Part shown: positions 37,190 through 49,639 of the stretch, one piece after another
How positions within the stretch are numbered: position 1 is the first letter of the stretch
Layout: each line of letters starts with the position of its first letter
Source: Callipepla californica brunnescens
Taxonomy: Eukaryota > Chordata > Aves > Galliformes > Odontophoridae
Assembly: GCA_023055505.1 (NCBI GenBank)
Contig: JALIRH010000139.1
Coordinates: 372,001-436,000 of the forward strand
Direction: 5' to 3'
DNA: 64,000 nt
Notes under the pieces: model-generated
The model's database searches: none
Seen by the model: only the letters and a program-made list of their open reading frames with translations
Told to the model about the DNA's origin: nothing
Position numbers and translations under genes: made by a program

Positions 37190-37535
37190 TATTCTGTTGT
37201 GATAATAAGTTTTATTGTTTGCTATGTTGATACAATTAATCAGAATTCTACTGGATAAGATTGGCTACAGAAAGGAAATTAAGCTTGCTTTGTGAAGTTC
37301 TTCATCATAAAACTCAAGATGAAATCACTGAGCTTCTTCAGAATATTCAGCCTGTACACTTCCGCAAGCTGCATTCACACTGAGAGGCAGAAGGGATGTA
37401 ATGTTGTACCACCGTGCCATTGGGACAACGGAGTGGGATCATAACTATGGTTGTTTCTATGGCTGTACAGCAGGTGCACATGTCTTCCCATTTCTCTGTC
37501 TGACTGGAGTATCTTGTATTGCTTCTACATTTGCC
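37190..37535 (-). CDS. VWF: VWF terminal exon: CTCK end, stop, 3' UTR
   Basis: VWF is the large multimeric plasma glycoprotein that tethers platelets and carries factor VIII. The coding part is 37,347-37,535 (62 codons plus TGA). It starts in phase 0 after a CTTCATAG acceptor. The residues GKCRSNTRYSS, DMCTCC, RCPNGTVVQHY and CECSLRKCTG align without gaps with the last 62 residues of human VWF (GKCASK..., QCSCC, HCTNGSVVYH, CKCSPRKCSK). This is the second half of the C-terminal cystine knot, which forms tail-to-tail dimers in the endoplasmic reticulum. The CxCC and CxCxxxxC cysteine patterns used for interchain bonds are all kept. The TGA is at 37,347-37,349 and 37,190-37,346 is the inferred 3' UTR. 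Confidence 0.95.
37211..37216 (-). terminator. VWF polyadenylation signal AATAAA
   Basis: This is the first AATAAA on the minus strand after the VWF stop codon, 131 bases downstream. Cleavage is expected at about 37,190, giving a 3' UTR of about 155 bases, short like that of mammalian VWF. Confidence 0.7.
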
Positions 37536-38581
37536 CTATGAAGAAAAAGATATCCCAAGGTTGAATAGTGTTGGACCTCAGTGAAATCAGAATCCTGGTT
37601 CTTCCTTCAAAACATACATAGCCTCAGTTCAGTGCTCTGCTGCAAAAAATGAACTCAGAAACGGGTATCTGATTCCAGAGTGTAGGATGCTAGTCAAAGA
37701 GTAATGTCTCACAACCATAAGCACAGCAAAGAAAAGGTAAAGGAACTAGTCATAAAGGAGAAATAAATAAATAAATAAATAAATAAGCTTTATTTCATAA
37801 AAAATAAATGATTTCCAGGGTTGTGGAGGTGGCTTCTAAGCACACCAAAAATAGTAGTTAAGAAATATTTTTCTATTATTACCTTAGCTGTATGTATGAG
37901 AACTACATTCAGAAAGTGCCTTAGTCCAACTGCTCCAACTGCTGCAAAGCACAATCTCTTCAATTTTACAGTTATTTCTGAGCCACATTTCTTGTTGCTC
38001 TACATGCTAAGTAAATACATTGTTGGCATTCTGGTTGTTATTTTCCCTTGTTCTTCCTGTCTCATTACTTTTCTAATTTGCACTTAGCTGTCAACAATTT
38101 TGACATATGCTTTCATGATGAAAAAATAAATACCCACATCAAACTCTGTCAAAGTCCATTTCTTTTTGTGTCTCTGTACTCTTATTTCTGAGATTAATGA
38201 AAAAATATGGATAACATTATGAGAGAAGAGCTTAGAGAAACTATAATCTGTGGCATGAGTATTAACTCATTATATGCCCAGACACAAAATAAAATCTGTA
38301 ATTTTGCAGGCTAATAACTATTTGCTGTGGACAGGAAAAGGGAGAAAGCAAGGAGTTTTTTTCATTGTTGTTTGTTTTGTTGTTTTTGTTTTTAATGAAA
38401 ATTAACTGTTGTTTAAAGCTTCCATTTGCATTTAGATTTGTAAATCTTGTAAAAAAAACCAAAACTGACGCTCTGTAAAGTGAGGCCATGGTGGAGCCAA
38501 AAGTTCCCTTTGTGTAAGAGAAAAAGTGGGCAAGGTAATGTGCGTATTTTGGCAAAGGAGGGAAATGGTTTTATTTTTTAC
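37536..38581. other. VWF intron, includes (AAAT)n
   Basis: Last VWF intron. It contains an (AAAT)n tract at 37,761-37,786 and T/G-rich sequence near 38,360-38,395; otherwise nothing was recognised. Confidence 0.8.
37761..37786. repeat. (AAAT)n microsatellite
   Basis: About six AAAT units within a VWF intron. Confidence 0.9.
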
Positions 38582-38679
38582 CTCACAATGAGAAATAGGC
38601 ACATCCTTTTCACCCACACATCCATTGATGCTCTTATACTGCAGTCTGGTACTTACTGGTCGACATTCCTCTTCCACAC
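38582..38679 (-). CDS. VWF: VWF exon: start of CTCK domain
   Basis: A 98-bp exon, acceptor TTGGTAG/GTGTGG and donor TGTGAG/GTAAAA. It enters in phase 1, completing a Cys codon split across the intron. It encodes VEEECRPVSTRLQYKSINGC and then EKDVPISHCE, corresponding to human [20 protein letters not shown]...HYCQ. This is the first half of the cystine knot; all cysteines expected in this stretch are present. It is the penultimate exon, matching human exon 51 by counting back from the terminal exon 52. Confidence 0.93.
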
Positions 38680-41089
38680 CTACCAAGTTAAAAAAAAAAT
38701 AGTAATACCATTGGTGTCTGACAATGCTTGCTGGCAATTGTTTCTGTATGAATGTATACCACTACGGTGATAAAGCAGTGATTCCTAAAATTCCACAGAA
38801 GAACAGGGTTTTTCTGGTATTTCTTTTCAATTGATTGATTTGTTTTAAAATTCTCTTGCCAACTAATATTTGCCTTTTCTCTGGTGGCTTCTGTTAAGTT
38901 TCTCAGTTTTAAAAGAAGGTTCAGCACTACACTGGGCAAGCAGATGCAAAGGAGTCATGACACATCCCAGAAACCCAGTAATTCAGAGAAAAAATAGCAC
39001 CCTGGCTTGACTACACCTGGAACTGTCCCAAGAGAGAGACTCCATTCACTTGGGATTATGCCCTTCAAGATGTGTCAATGGGAGCAGCTCTCCAGATCAT
39101 GTTATAAACTGAGCTGACTCACCTCAGAGTGCAGAACCCATTATGGTATGCTTGGGAAGTACTGCCTGGGGTTCTACAAGACTCACTAGGATATTTCTAG
39201 GGATTACAGACACTCTAGTCTGTCCATATGGCTAGTATGGAGGCTTAAGCATCAGCACTTGGACCACAGGTCGTAGCGCCTGAGTCTAAGTTTGCAAGGT
39301 TGCGATGACAGTTACCAGACAATGAGAACCTATGGCCAATCAGGACCTTCATACTGCAGCCAGAGAGAGGATTAGGATGAGACTGGGGCTTGCTTGTGTT
39401 TGCCAGGGTACTGAGAATGTGCACGTGTTTGTGTATATGTGCCTCTTAGGATATAGGCATCACTATTGCCTAGAGCTGGGGACATAAAGCTCACATAATC
39501 TTGCCTTTTTCAATCTGCTAGAGTTTTCAATATTTAATAGTCATCACAGGGTGTATTTTGCAGGAAACTAATGTGAAGGGGAAAAAAAAAAAAACAAAAC
39601 AGAATGATTACTGAACTATTTCTGAAAAATCTAAGTTTTGATCAGCAGAAATTTTGCCATTGTCCTCAGTGATACTTTTTTTTTAGTACTTTTTGCTCTT
39701 AATGGTTACTAAGTTCTCCCTGTTTTGTTGTATGCTCCCATCTAACAAGAAATAAGACAATAATCTAAGAGTATGTAGGGAGCAGCAAAAAATAAAAATA
39801 AAAAGATCTCCAAAGTTCCAGGGTCACTGGAGTTGAAAATTCTCTTTTAATGATTTATTCATTTCACTTCTTAAAATTCTCCACAGAGGAGAAATACACC
39901 CTGTGTGTGCTGAAAATAATTATTAGCTTCATTGACCTTTTAATCTTGACTTATTGACTTGTTCTCAAGTTACTTTAGTTTTCATATTTACATTTTTATA
40001 GACTAACTCCTTTCCAAAGGCTGCTGCTTGTAACTTAGAAAGACATATCCAATTGAGATCAGGTGAGAAAAGAGATAAGCAGAGATATAACTCATTCTCT
40101 CATTTTCTTAAGCAGGAAAACAAGTAATATCCTTTGCAAATAATAAAGTTCTTTACTAGTGCCACAAAAATGTAATGAGAAAATAAGCCTACTCAATTAC
40201 ACACTCTTAAATATTTTAAACCTGGAACAACTTGGCACATTGTTCCAAGCAAAAATTACCAAGCCATACCATACAAAGGGAAATTGGTTCTTCACTCAAC
40301 CAGTCTAAACTATTATTTGAACTTGTGAGAATAAATTATTTCTCCAATTAGTAACATGCTTTTTTTCAGGTGTGCAATATTTCACTTAAGTTTATTTTGC
40401 TATTGCAAGGAGCTTTTGAATTACTATAATCATTAAATAAACATATTTATTGTGCTATGACCATTCAGAAGAGGCGTTCTTATTTACACAATTGCAGTGA
40501 TAGGCATTCTCAGTAAAACCTACATCCTATACATCTTTTAAGTCCTTTAAAAAGTATCTTTATGAGTAGTTAATTTTCAGCATTCCTTACTTGAAGCCTG
40601 GTAGACTACATCTCTCAACACTAAATTACCAGTTTATGCCATCTGATGAAAATCTATCTAATAGCTTTTTGACCTCTATTTCTAAAGCCTGAATTCAGTG
40701 ATTTTACAGACAAGCAATGGCTGTAAAACAATTACAATTACTTTTCTTACACCAGCTCATTCTGCTAAATATATTTTCAGTCCATTATTCATGAAGTGTT
40801 TAACTCAGTCTCAGTTTATGTGACATCAACCTGCATATTTTTAACTGTTCCTGCTCTCTTCAGATAAACAATATAACACTCATAATTAACAAGTGGTACA
40901 TATTGAAATGTAGAGAGTATATGTTTCTCTCAAAGTGCTTGTGAATACTGTCAAAAAAATGTTCTAGAAGAAAAAACATGACAAAAGTATCCATGAGGGT
41001 AGACACATGACTACATTTCTTAGCTCTTCTTACCCAATAGCTTATGCTCTCTGCAAATTCCAAACCAGACTTTTGGATTATTTACTTAC
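38680..41089. other. VWF intron with GC-richer block
   Basis: Mostly AT-rich unique sequence. The part at about 38,940-39,480 has visibly higher GC and a different texture from its surroundings; I could not assign it to a repeat family. Confidence 0.7.
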
Positions 41090-41129
41090 ATGTGTCACAG
41101 CAGGTATTGCCTAGTTTTGCAATTCTCCC
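41090..41129 (-). CDS. VWF: VWF 40-bp micro-exon, end of C6
   Basis: A 40-bp exon with acceptor TTTTAG/GGGAGA and donor CACAT/GTAAGT. It encodes GRIAKLGNTCCDT plus the first base of a Cys codon, matching human GKIMKIPGTCCDTC. It closes the sixth VWF-C domain. It was identified from the conserved TCCDT, flawless splice sites and exact phase agreement with both neighbouring exons (phase 0 in, phase 1 out). It is too short for ORF-based gene finding. Confidence 0.93.
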
Positions 41130-42935
41130 CTAAAACAACAAAAATATAAATATTTTTACACTAGTGATATGCATTTGTTCTGCAGAAAGTCTACAAAAGG
41201 ATGTTTGAAACAGTGCATTAGGCAAGAGAATTCTATTCCTATATATATATATATATATATATGTAAATCTATAGTAATAATCAATCTCATTTTAATTTGC
41301 TTAAAGATGTTGAATGTGATTACATTTGTTGATAATAGATTGGAAATAATTGACTATTTTAAACATTTCAACATTTTAAAATATTGCTTTCACTTTAGCT
41401 AACAGTAGAAGGGTTTTTTTAAGTAAAGATTTTAATACAGATGAAGTTCTAGAAACCAAAAAAACAGAGTATGCAAATCTTCTCTCAAAGAAACATTGTT
41501 AAATGGTTCCTCCTGTTTTTTTTTTTTGTTTTTTTTGAGGGGGGGTGGGGCACAGTGATTGGTCACATTGTTTTGTTTGTTTATTTCTTGTTTGTTTGTT
41601 TGCAAGGGAGAGGTGCAGGAGAGGGGAAAATGTTTTATATAGCCTATTTCATAATAGCTGAAAATGTACAGGGCAGTCAACATAAAATATCGCCTGTTAA
41701 ATAACTTTTAAAAGCCATATATATTATTTCAGTAATATCGTGTAGAAAATAATTCTCAGAAATATGAATATTGAGAAAAAAAAAATAGTAAAAACACATT
41801 GTGAAAGGAAAAAATAAGAAAATTTATATTGCAGGGTGATGCCAGAACATTCAGGTGTTGCCATGAACACCTGAACTTGCATGCAAAAGTTAGAAGGATA
41901 TTTTGCTAAAAACAACAACAAAAGCACTAAACTTACGGGAACAAGACAAAAGCCCACTAATTTTATAGATGAAATAGTGTTTGTTTTTTTTTTGGTTAGT
42001 TGGTTGGTTGGTTGGTTGTTTTTTTTGCAGGTGAGGAGAATAAATGCAATTTAGGAATTTTGGTGTTAAAAATTATTCTCCATTGATTTATGATTAGGAC
42101 ATTCTGAATGTGGTGATAATACCATGTGTGCAGCATAATCCAGCATTATTCAAAACTTATGTTTGTGTTGCAGTGACTTCACAAAATGAAAAATGGACTA
42201 TGGAAGCTTTATTCTCCCTGCATTGAACCCACTGATTCTTTTTCCATTTTCTTGATGTGTATGTTGAGCAAAGTCTGGGAATGAACATTATTAAAAGTTT
42301 CCAAATTCCTGTCATGCTGAAAAAATGGGACCAGGTTAATGTAGTATCTGAATTATGCTATCTGAGCAAAAATAGAATACCATGTGCAACACCCTTTCCT
42401 GGACTGCACAAGTAAGGTTTTTATTACAACATTAAAACAAACCACAGCAAATGCATAGACTTGAGCTATTCCAAGAGCATGAGTACAACTTCCTTTCTCT
42501 AATCTTTTAAGAGAGTAGAGAAAAAATGCCTTAGCATTTAATGTACATAATCCTAAGCAAAAAAAAAAAAAAAAAGTGCACACTGATTGTTTTCTTGTTA
42601 TGCACAATTATTCACACAGCTTTGCTCAGCATACTGAACTGAAAATATTGTCCTAACAATAATCTTCTTGGTTTTACTGCTTCATTTGACACCTCATATG
42701 GGATTACTGCATCTCTCCTGCTGTATACTCTCACATAAAATTAGCATTTATTTTAAAATAAAGGAAATCTATGGTTTTCTGAATTTCAAAGACAGTTCAA
42801 ATTCAGTTTAGCAAAGGTACAGAGAGAGAATTGAAGTTTCCTATCCCCAGTACACATAAGGTGCTTATATACAGAATAATAAACATGACAAGAGCTATTA
42901 GGAATCCTAGAAACAGGACTAATTTCACTACTTAC
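41130..42935. other. VWF intron with TA and GT-rich repeats
   Basis: Contains an (AT)n tract at 41,241-41,262, T/G-rich repeats around 41,515-41,605 and a (GGTT)n tract near 41,995-42,020. No mobile element was recognised. Confidence 0.75.
41241..41262. repeat. (AT)n microsatellite
   Basis: Eleven AT units in a VWF intron. Confidence 0.9.
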
Positions 42936-43064
42936 ACCTTCAGCCAAACATCTTCTGGAATCAAATGGAGGACAGCCAGTGATTCTCCTTTCCCAGATAA
43001 ATTCCCCTTTCTCATTTATTTTACAGGAGTGACTATCACAGCCATCCTGAAGTGATTCATTTGG
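42936..43064 (-). CDS. VWF: VWF exon: C6 domain core
   Basis: A 129-bp exon (43 codons, phase 0 both ends), acceptor CTTTCCAG/CCAAAT and donor GAAGGT/GTAAGT. It encodes [20 protein letters not shown] and then [16 protein letters not shown], against human [20 protein letters not shown]...VTGCPPFDEHKCLAEG. An upstream GT two bases earlier could also act as donor, but only GTAAGT keeps the phase of the next exon. Confidence 0.95.
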
Positions 43065-43987
43065 CTGGAAAGATTTAAAGCTGTTAGCTTTCTACTAAAA
43101 CACAGGACAGTAAGTTTTCAGGATACTCTACAACCAACCTGACTATTCCTTTATTAATATTCAAGTAATATAACATGGTGGGGAAGCTCATAAAACATGG
43201 CAATCTCCAGTAAACTGTCGTTTTCTAAAAATAATTACTTATTCTCATATCAAGTACTGAAAACAGCTCAGTGAAGACTGACAAATTGGACCTTTTTTAA
43301 CTCTTACCCTGGAAAAAACTTCAATTAACTTAAAGGATAAACTTGTGAGAAACAAAAATTGTCAGAACAACTGTGAGAACAACAACAAAAATTGTGAGAA
43401 AAAGTGAGAAAAAAATTGTCTTTTGAAGATACATGTATATGGATATTTAACTACTGGCTGAGTGGGGAGATCCTTCAGTGAAAACATAAACATACACAAT
43501 AAACTGTCTCTTCTTATATAAAACTTAGATTAGAAATAGAATAAAAGTAGCTATTGAATGCTGTTCCTTGCAACAAGATGACAGATTTTTTTAGCAGAAA
43601 AATATCTATTCCTTTTTAAGAAACTATTATGCTGGCAAATTTTTTTGAGATTCACATTTTCAGCTTAGATTATCAATCTTCATTTCAAAGGAGGCTTTAA
43701 ATTTCCACTAGGAAGCTATTTGAGTTCCTATTCAAGTTAAAGTTCTTTAATAATATTCAAGCTTTAAACTTATCAAGATTGTTCCTCTATAATTCACTGT
43801 GTTGTAAATTCTCCATTCTCTTCTATGAACAACAACAAAAAAACTTCCTTTAGAAAACATTTTGTGATATAAAATAAAAGGCATTAACAATGCCTTGTTG
43901 CCTAACAAAAAAGAGAAGCAAAATTTCCTTGGAGCTAGCAGAAATCTGTGCTACTCTTAAATAAAAGAAATAGTGCTTTGAACTTAC
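43065..43987. other. VWF intron, unique
   Basis: Short AT-rich intron with no recognised feature. Confidence 0.8.
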
Positions 43988-44086
43988 CTGAAGGTATTGA
44001 AACCTTCCATCTCTCAGTCTGATACCACATGAAGTTGGCACACATTTTCCACAGCAAGAGCCAGGGATTTCCTGCCTTCTGTAATT
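43988..44086 (-). CDS. VWF: VWF exon: C5/C6 junction
   Basis: A 99-bp exon (33 codons, phase 0 both ends), acceptor CTTCTAG/AATTAC and donor CTTCAG/GTAAGT. It encodes GSCCGKCVPTSCGIRLRDGR and then FQYLQ, matching human [25 protein letters not shown]. It ends the fifth VWF-C domain (CCGKC) and starts the sixth. The N-terminal loop (NYRRQEIP) is one residue shorter than human and diverged. Confidence 0.94.
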
Positions 44087-46629
44087 CTAGAAGGTAGATA
44101 ACTTCACATGGAATTGTTTCTCATTTTTGGTTGGTGTTTTTCTTTTTGTTCGTTTGTTTGTTTGTTTGTCAGTGGTTTTTTTCTGCTTGTTTGTTTTTTG
44201 GTGATCTTTTTTCTGTTTGCTTGCTAGTTGTTTTGTTTGTTCATTTTTGTTGTCTTTGTTGTTGTTGTTGTTTTCCTAAGCACTCTTTCTAGGTTTTTTT
44301 CTAGAAGGTGTTTTCTTGGAGGAAGAGGGTTAGGTGAGGGTAGAATTCAGTAGCTGAAGAAATTGTAAGTAAATATTGCTGAGGTTTTTCTTTTTAACAG
44401 TAGGTCTAAACAAGCTCAATCTAGATAATTATGTGCTTCTGTTTTATAACAGCTGATATTAGTCCTTGTACTGATTTATAATAAATATGGAAAGAAATTT
44501 ATTTCCAATTGCAAAGTCTTCTGTGTCCACTAAGTTCAATATTCTGTGACTATAAGAGTTATAAGATAAGGTTCACTAAACAAGAAGTGAAAGTAGGAGG
44601 AAACAAAAAATTCATTAAAGTATTCTGGAAGGCACAGAATTCATACCTGTGGTAGGTAGGAACTTTTCCATAGTGCTAACGTATATTTTTCTCTGTAAGA
44701 TTCATGAAAATTAGAAAAGTAGGTTTAAATGTTAAACTAAGAGGGCTAGAAAACCAGTAAACATTGGATAAGGAAATGGAAGAATAAAGCTAAGATGGAA
44801 ATGATGAACTGTTAAAAGAAAAAGAGTATCAGAGAGGTTACAGTATCATAAAATGAAAAAGGAGAGAAGGAAAGAAAGGAATAATGGAGCCTGAAAAATG
44901 GTATAAACAGAAAACGCATGGACCCTGAAGAACAGAATATGCTGCAGTTGGCTGTACTTCAACGACCAGTGCATTAACTTTCTTAATATACAGTAGAATG
45001 TAGGTGCTCCTAAGACAGTATGTACTCTACCACATGATTTTGTCCATTATGAAGGAATTGCTTTTAATCTAGGTATATTACAAAATCAATGACTGAGACA
45101 GGAAGGATCCAAAGTATGTGGGTAAATTCCACTCCCTCAGAGTGATAAATATTACATTAATTTGATTTAATTGGATTTGGTTTCCCTCAAGTTCCAGTAT
45201 CATTACCATAGCTAAAATGGGACTCACAACTCTAGACCTGTAATCTCCCTTCAGTAGCTGTGCTACACAATTTCATACTGTTTAATAATCCCAACTGGAA
45301 ATAGCTCATTCTTTAGTATTTATTTTTGTTGTTTGTTTGTCTGAATTTTTGAGTCAGGTTGTGGGAAGGTTCTGTTTGGAAATTATATGGATTACTTGGC
45401 TACTTTTGTCATTCATATGTCAGGTTATGTTTTGTGAAAGACAGAAAGATGTTCAGCACCAGCATTTGCCATTTATTTTCTCTTCAGGACTGTGTCTAAA
45501 ATCAAATGTTATACAAGTAATAATATTAGGGTCCAGAACAACATGTAAGTATTCCAGATTTATCCTCTTGTCACAGGGTGCAAATAAACTAGGTTGAGGC
45601 CTGTTTTCTCACCCAATAGACTAGTGAAACACATATGTGTATGTCTAAATTGCTTTCTCCCCATGAAAAAGACTGTCTACTTCTAGTGTGTGTAGGAAAC
45701 AGTCAATAGATTTTATCAAGCAGTGACCTCTGACTATGCATTATTTGTAAGACAAACTAGCTGGGACACTGCTAACAATTCATCAGTATAAGGGGTTGCA
45801 GGTCATAACTTGAGCCTACAATTTTGTCCTGTTTGGTTTACTAGTGCAGCTGGTACCATAGAAATTTGATTTACTACATTTTCACTTCAACTTATACCAG
45901 ACTTCCCCAAAACTCTGTCCCCTCCTTTTGCAAGGACCCTGTTGATCTATTCTCCTATATATCAGCCAGGAATCCATAAGATCATGTCAGAGATGTGTTT
46001 TTGATGCAATGGCCATTTGCTTGCATGGTCTGTGGGTTTGTGTGGGCCATTCCCACACAATGGGATGGCAGAAGAGGAGGGGGCATTTAAACATTTTTCT
46101 GTGAAAGTTAGTTGCTGGTCTATGTCCTTTGGACAGGGGGAGACAATTTGCTTAGATCTCCCTCGTTGTGAATTGTTGATACTAAAAGCAAAAATATATA
46201 TGTGATTCAGCAAACTAGCTGGGCACTCCAGCCACACTGTTGGTCAATGGAGTAAAAATGAGAGCTGTTTCCCAGACTTATTCCTTACTAATAACAGAAG
46301 GAACAGCAGACTTCAAAAAGGCCAGTAAAACTGATGGGGACAATCACTTTAAATTACTACTGGATTTAGACATTAGACAATTTGGAAATAGTCATAGGAA
46401 AACCCTGAAGGAGGAAGATTCTGACTGAGCTGTCAGTCCCTGGATGGACAGAAATAATGTAGGAAAGGACACTACAGCAGTTATAGCACTTCCTATAACC
46501 AGTGATTTCTAAAACCTCATTTTGCTCAAAAGGTAAGAAGCTTGAGTTGTACAAAACAAATTGGTATATCCAATGAAGATCTTACCATCAGGGGCTCTTA
46601 ATCAGAGAATCCAGAACACTTGCACTTAC
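44087..46629. other. VWF intron with T/G-rich tract
   Basis: A T/G-rich low-complexity tract (GTTT and GTT units) lies at about 44,116-44,275. The rest is unique; no exon or mobile element was recognised. Confidence 0.75.
44116..44275. repeat. GTTT/GTT low-complexity tract
   Basis: About 160 bp composed of TTTG, TTG and T-runs, including four GTTT units and five GTT units in a row. Confidence 0.85.
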
Positions 46630-46746
46630 TGTTGGGCATGGTTCACAGCTGAATTTTGTACATGTGAGACTGTATCTCTGAGAAGACACTGACTGGAGGG
46701 AGCAGATGCATGTTGTGCATTGATCCACCATCATGCGTTTCCATGG
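46630..46746 (-). CDS. VWF: VWF exon: C5 domain core
   Basis: A 117-bp exon (39 codons, phase 0 both ends), acceptor TGTTTCAG/CCATGG and donor CCAACA/GTAAGT. It encodes RMMVDQCTTCICSLQSV and then FSCEPCPT, against human TVMIDVCTTCRCMVQVG...TTCNPCP. Upstream of it lies the very long intron that contains the nested proviruses. Confidence 0.94.
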
Positions 46747-47729
46747 CTGAAACATTAGAAATGGCTTGTAAAAGTCAAAGATTTCCTCTTGAGCAAAACT
46801 CAAACAAATAAGCAATTTTATCTAGGTTAAATATCTTTCATCAAGCAAAGTTCTTTAACTCTTTGCAAGAGAAAATAAAATCAATGCCCTCACTTTCCAG
46901 AGAACCAAATTTTACATCTATAATCCCTCAACAAGCAGCAAAGAAGCCTATTTTTCAAGTAAATCATTTATAATTTGGCAATTTCCAAAACAGCATTGTT
47001 ATTTCTTACTTCCTTAATTACAGAGCTAACAAGGAAGAAAGGAATCCTTGAAAACTGTGAGGATAATGTCATGAGTTGTCCTTACTATGTGTTAGGTGGT
47101 TCCCACCAGTTCATTTTTCTCAAGTGTTGTGAATCAGTTTGCCAGCAACTCTTTGTTCTTGACCAACCAATTTAGCAATGAAAATTACTTGTTATTTTTC
47201 CTATAAAAAAACTACTTTGAATCCCTGATGGCAGAAAAGTTTAAAACTGGCAAGAGTAGAAGGAGAAAGCAAACAAAAAGCAGTTACTGAATGATGAACT
47301 GGACTACCTCACAGTTACAAGAAAATCAGTGTCTGAACTGCCACAGAAATTTTTTGCATCACTGTGTTTTTTTTTGATTCCATCATCTTTTTAAAAGCAA
47401 GCAAGCGAGAAAAACAAAAAACAAAAAAAACATACATTAGTAGATATATATGTTATATTGATATATAACAGGATGTGAAGTTCACAACTGGATTAAAGAT
47501 ATTCTAAATCCAAATTCTTTCTGCCTTCTAAGAAAAAAGCCTTTCATTTCAACCTCAAAATAATAAACTGCTTTGGCTAAGTGGACAAAATTGAAGGAGT
47601 GCATTAAAGACTGCACAAAGAACATCTAAAAACTAAAAAAACTGACACTGACTATTGCATGACAAAAGCTTTTCTCTCCCTCTCGGTGGTGCTTCCAGCT
47701 GTGCTTCCAGGAGCACAGATACGCTCAGA
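46747..47729. other. VWF intron left of the proviruses
   Basis: Unique AT-rich intron sequence. The exact left edge of ERV-B is uncertain; similarity to ERV-A becomes recognisable at about 47,730. Confidence 0.7.
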
Positions 47730-47828
47730 GCCTGAGGGAGTCAAAAATCAAAAATTTCAGAGTACTCCCAGAAAATCAGGAGTATGGATAATGCAATAAG
47801 CACCTACCAGAACCTGGAATTTAGCTGA

Positions 47829-47872
47829 TTTTATACTACCAATTTTTATACTACCAAGTTTTATACTACCAA
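47829..47872. repeat. Three 15-bp tandem units
   Basis: TTTTATACTACCAA occurs three times at a 15-bp period near the 5' edge of ERV-B. ERV-A has no such array at the matching place, so it arose locally. Confidence 0.9.
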
Positions 47873-47939
47873 TTAGGAGGAAAAAACCTCCACAGGTGTC
47901 TTGGGCTACAATGCCTGAGCCACCTGTGGTAAAAGATCT

Positions 47940-48420
47940 TGATCTGGCAAAATTCATGGAGTGAGAGGGGACACTGTTTCCCTCAGTGCCTCCAGATGGG
48001 ACTGGAGGCCCTATGTAGAACTGACAGTATTTTGGACAGTAACAGATGTGCGAAGAGTAATGGCTTTAGTAGACACCAGTGCGGAAGCAACAGTTACATA
48101 CGGGGAGCCATCCAAATTTAAGGGTAATAGAGTGATGATTGGTGAATCTGGGGGATGGACCATTCCAGTCACCCAAACATGGTTGAAACTAGGGGTTGGG
48201 CATCTCCCACCCTGGGAGTATAAAGTGTCTGTTGCCCCAATCCCAGAATACATCTTGGACATATACATTTTATGGGATGTGGCTCTCTAGACAACTGTGG
48301 GAGAGTTCAGACTTCGGCAAAGGTACATTAGTATTTGGGTACAGACAATATTGTGGGGCCATGCAAAACATGAGCCTGTTTGAAGAAGCTGTGCCGGATT
48401 ACTAATGTAAGGCACTATAG
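47940..48420 (+). pseudogene. ERV-B protease remnant
   Basis: A 109-codon frame at 47,961-48,290 encodes an aspartic protease-like stretch: ALVDTSAEATVTYG resembles the retroviral LVDTGA active-site strand (Gly changed to Ser), followed by RVMIGESGGW and YILDIYILWD. The frame then ends in a stop before the reverse transcriptase. Confidence 0.75.
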
Positions 48421-48439
48421 GCTTCTGGGGGGACAAGAT

Positions 48440-49300
48440 GAAATATCAAGGACAGTACAGGAACTAGAAAATATAGGCACTGTAAGACCTGCACGCAGTC
48501 CACACAGTTTCCCCATATGGCCAGTGTGAATGTTGGATGGAACATGGAGAAAGATGGTGGATTCCAGGGAACTGAATAAGGTCATGCTGCCCATCCATGC
48601 AGCCATACCCAATGTTGCTTCCCTAATGGACACACTCAGTAGGGAAATCAAAACCTACCATTGTGTCCTGGATTTGGCAAATCCGTTCTTCAGTATTCCG
48701 GTTGCTAAAGAATCACAAGACCAGTTTGCATTTACATGGGGAGGAGGGCAGTGGACCTTTCAGGTCCTGCCGCAGGAGTATGTGCATTTGCCAATGTATT
48801 GTCATAAACTGGTGGCGTGTGACCTAGCTAATTGGGGAAAACCTAATAATGTCAACCTTTACCACTACACCAGTGATCTCTTGTTAACATCCTCTCACTG
48901 GAGAGGTGGCAGATTCATTAACCCCCCACCTACAAGAAAGAGTATGGGCTATAAATCCTCAAAAGGTGGAAGGTCTAGGCCTATCTATAAAATTTCTGGA
49001 GGTAGTCTGGTCAGGAAAGACCAAAGTACTATCCAGTGCCATCCTAGATAAGGTTCAGGCATTCTCAGTCCCTACAACAACAAAGCAGCTGCAATAATTT
49101 TTAGGTATATTGGGATATTGGTGTTCCTTTATACCTCATTTAGCGCAGCTGCTGAAACCTTTGTATAGACTCACAAAAAAGGGCCAATCGTAGGATTGGG
49201 GGAGAACAGAACAGGATGCCTTCCAACAAGCAATACAGGTGGTTAAACAAGCCCAGACATTGGGAATATTTGACCTTACCCTCACAGCCGAGTTGGATGT
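48440..49300 (+). pseudogene. ERV-B reverse transcriptase remnant
   Basis: A 173-codon frame at 48,530-49,051 covers fingers and palm: VDSRELNKVMLPIHAAIPNV, CVLDLANPFFSIPVAKE and FTWGGGQWTFQVLPQ. At the catalytic tetrad the usual YIDD is replaced by YTSD, so it is inactive. The connection domain follows in another frame. This copy and ERV-A differ at the catalytic tetrad, showing independent decay. Confidence 0.85.
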
Positions 49301-49639
49301 TTACTCAGGATGGCTTTGGCTGGAGCCTGTGGCAATGTCAGAGTTCTGTTTGGACCCCCATTGGTTTCTGGTCTCAGGTCTGGCATGAAGCAGGAGAGGT
49401 ATAGTATGATTGAAAAACAGCCATTGACTGCCTATTCTGCATTACAAGCTGTAGAGCCAATAACCCAGACAGCTGAAGTCATAGTTAAAACCACCCTGCC
49501 AATTCAGGGGTGGGTAAGAGGTCTGACCCACCTTCCTAAGACAAGGGTGGCCCAGGAACAGACTGTGGCACGATGGGTTGGCTATCTCAGTCAGAGGAGT
49601 AGTCTGGCTTCATCACCACTGCAAGAAGAGCTTCAATAG

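Noticed and set aside
46588..46815. 75-codon ORF as a small secreted protein
   Set aside because: Its cysteine-rich middle is a VWF exon (46,630-46,746); the ends of the frame are intron.
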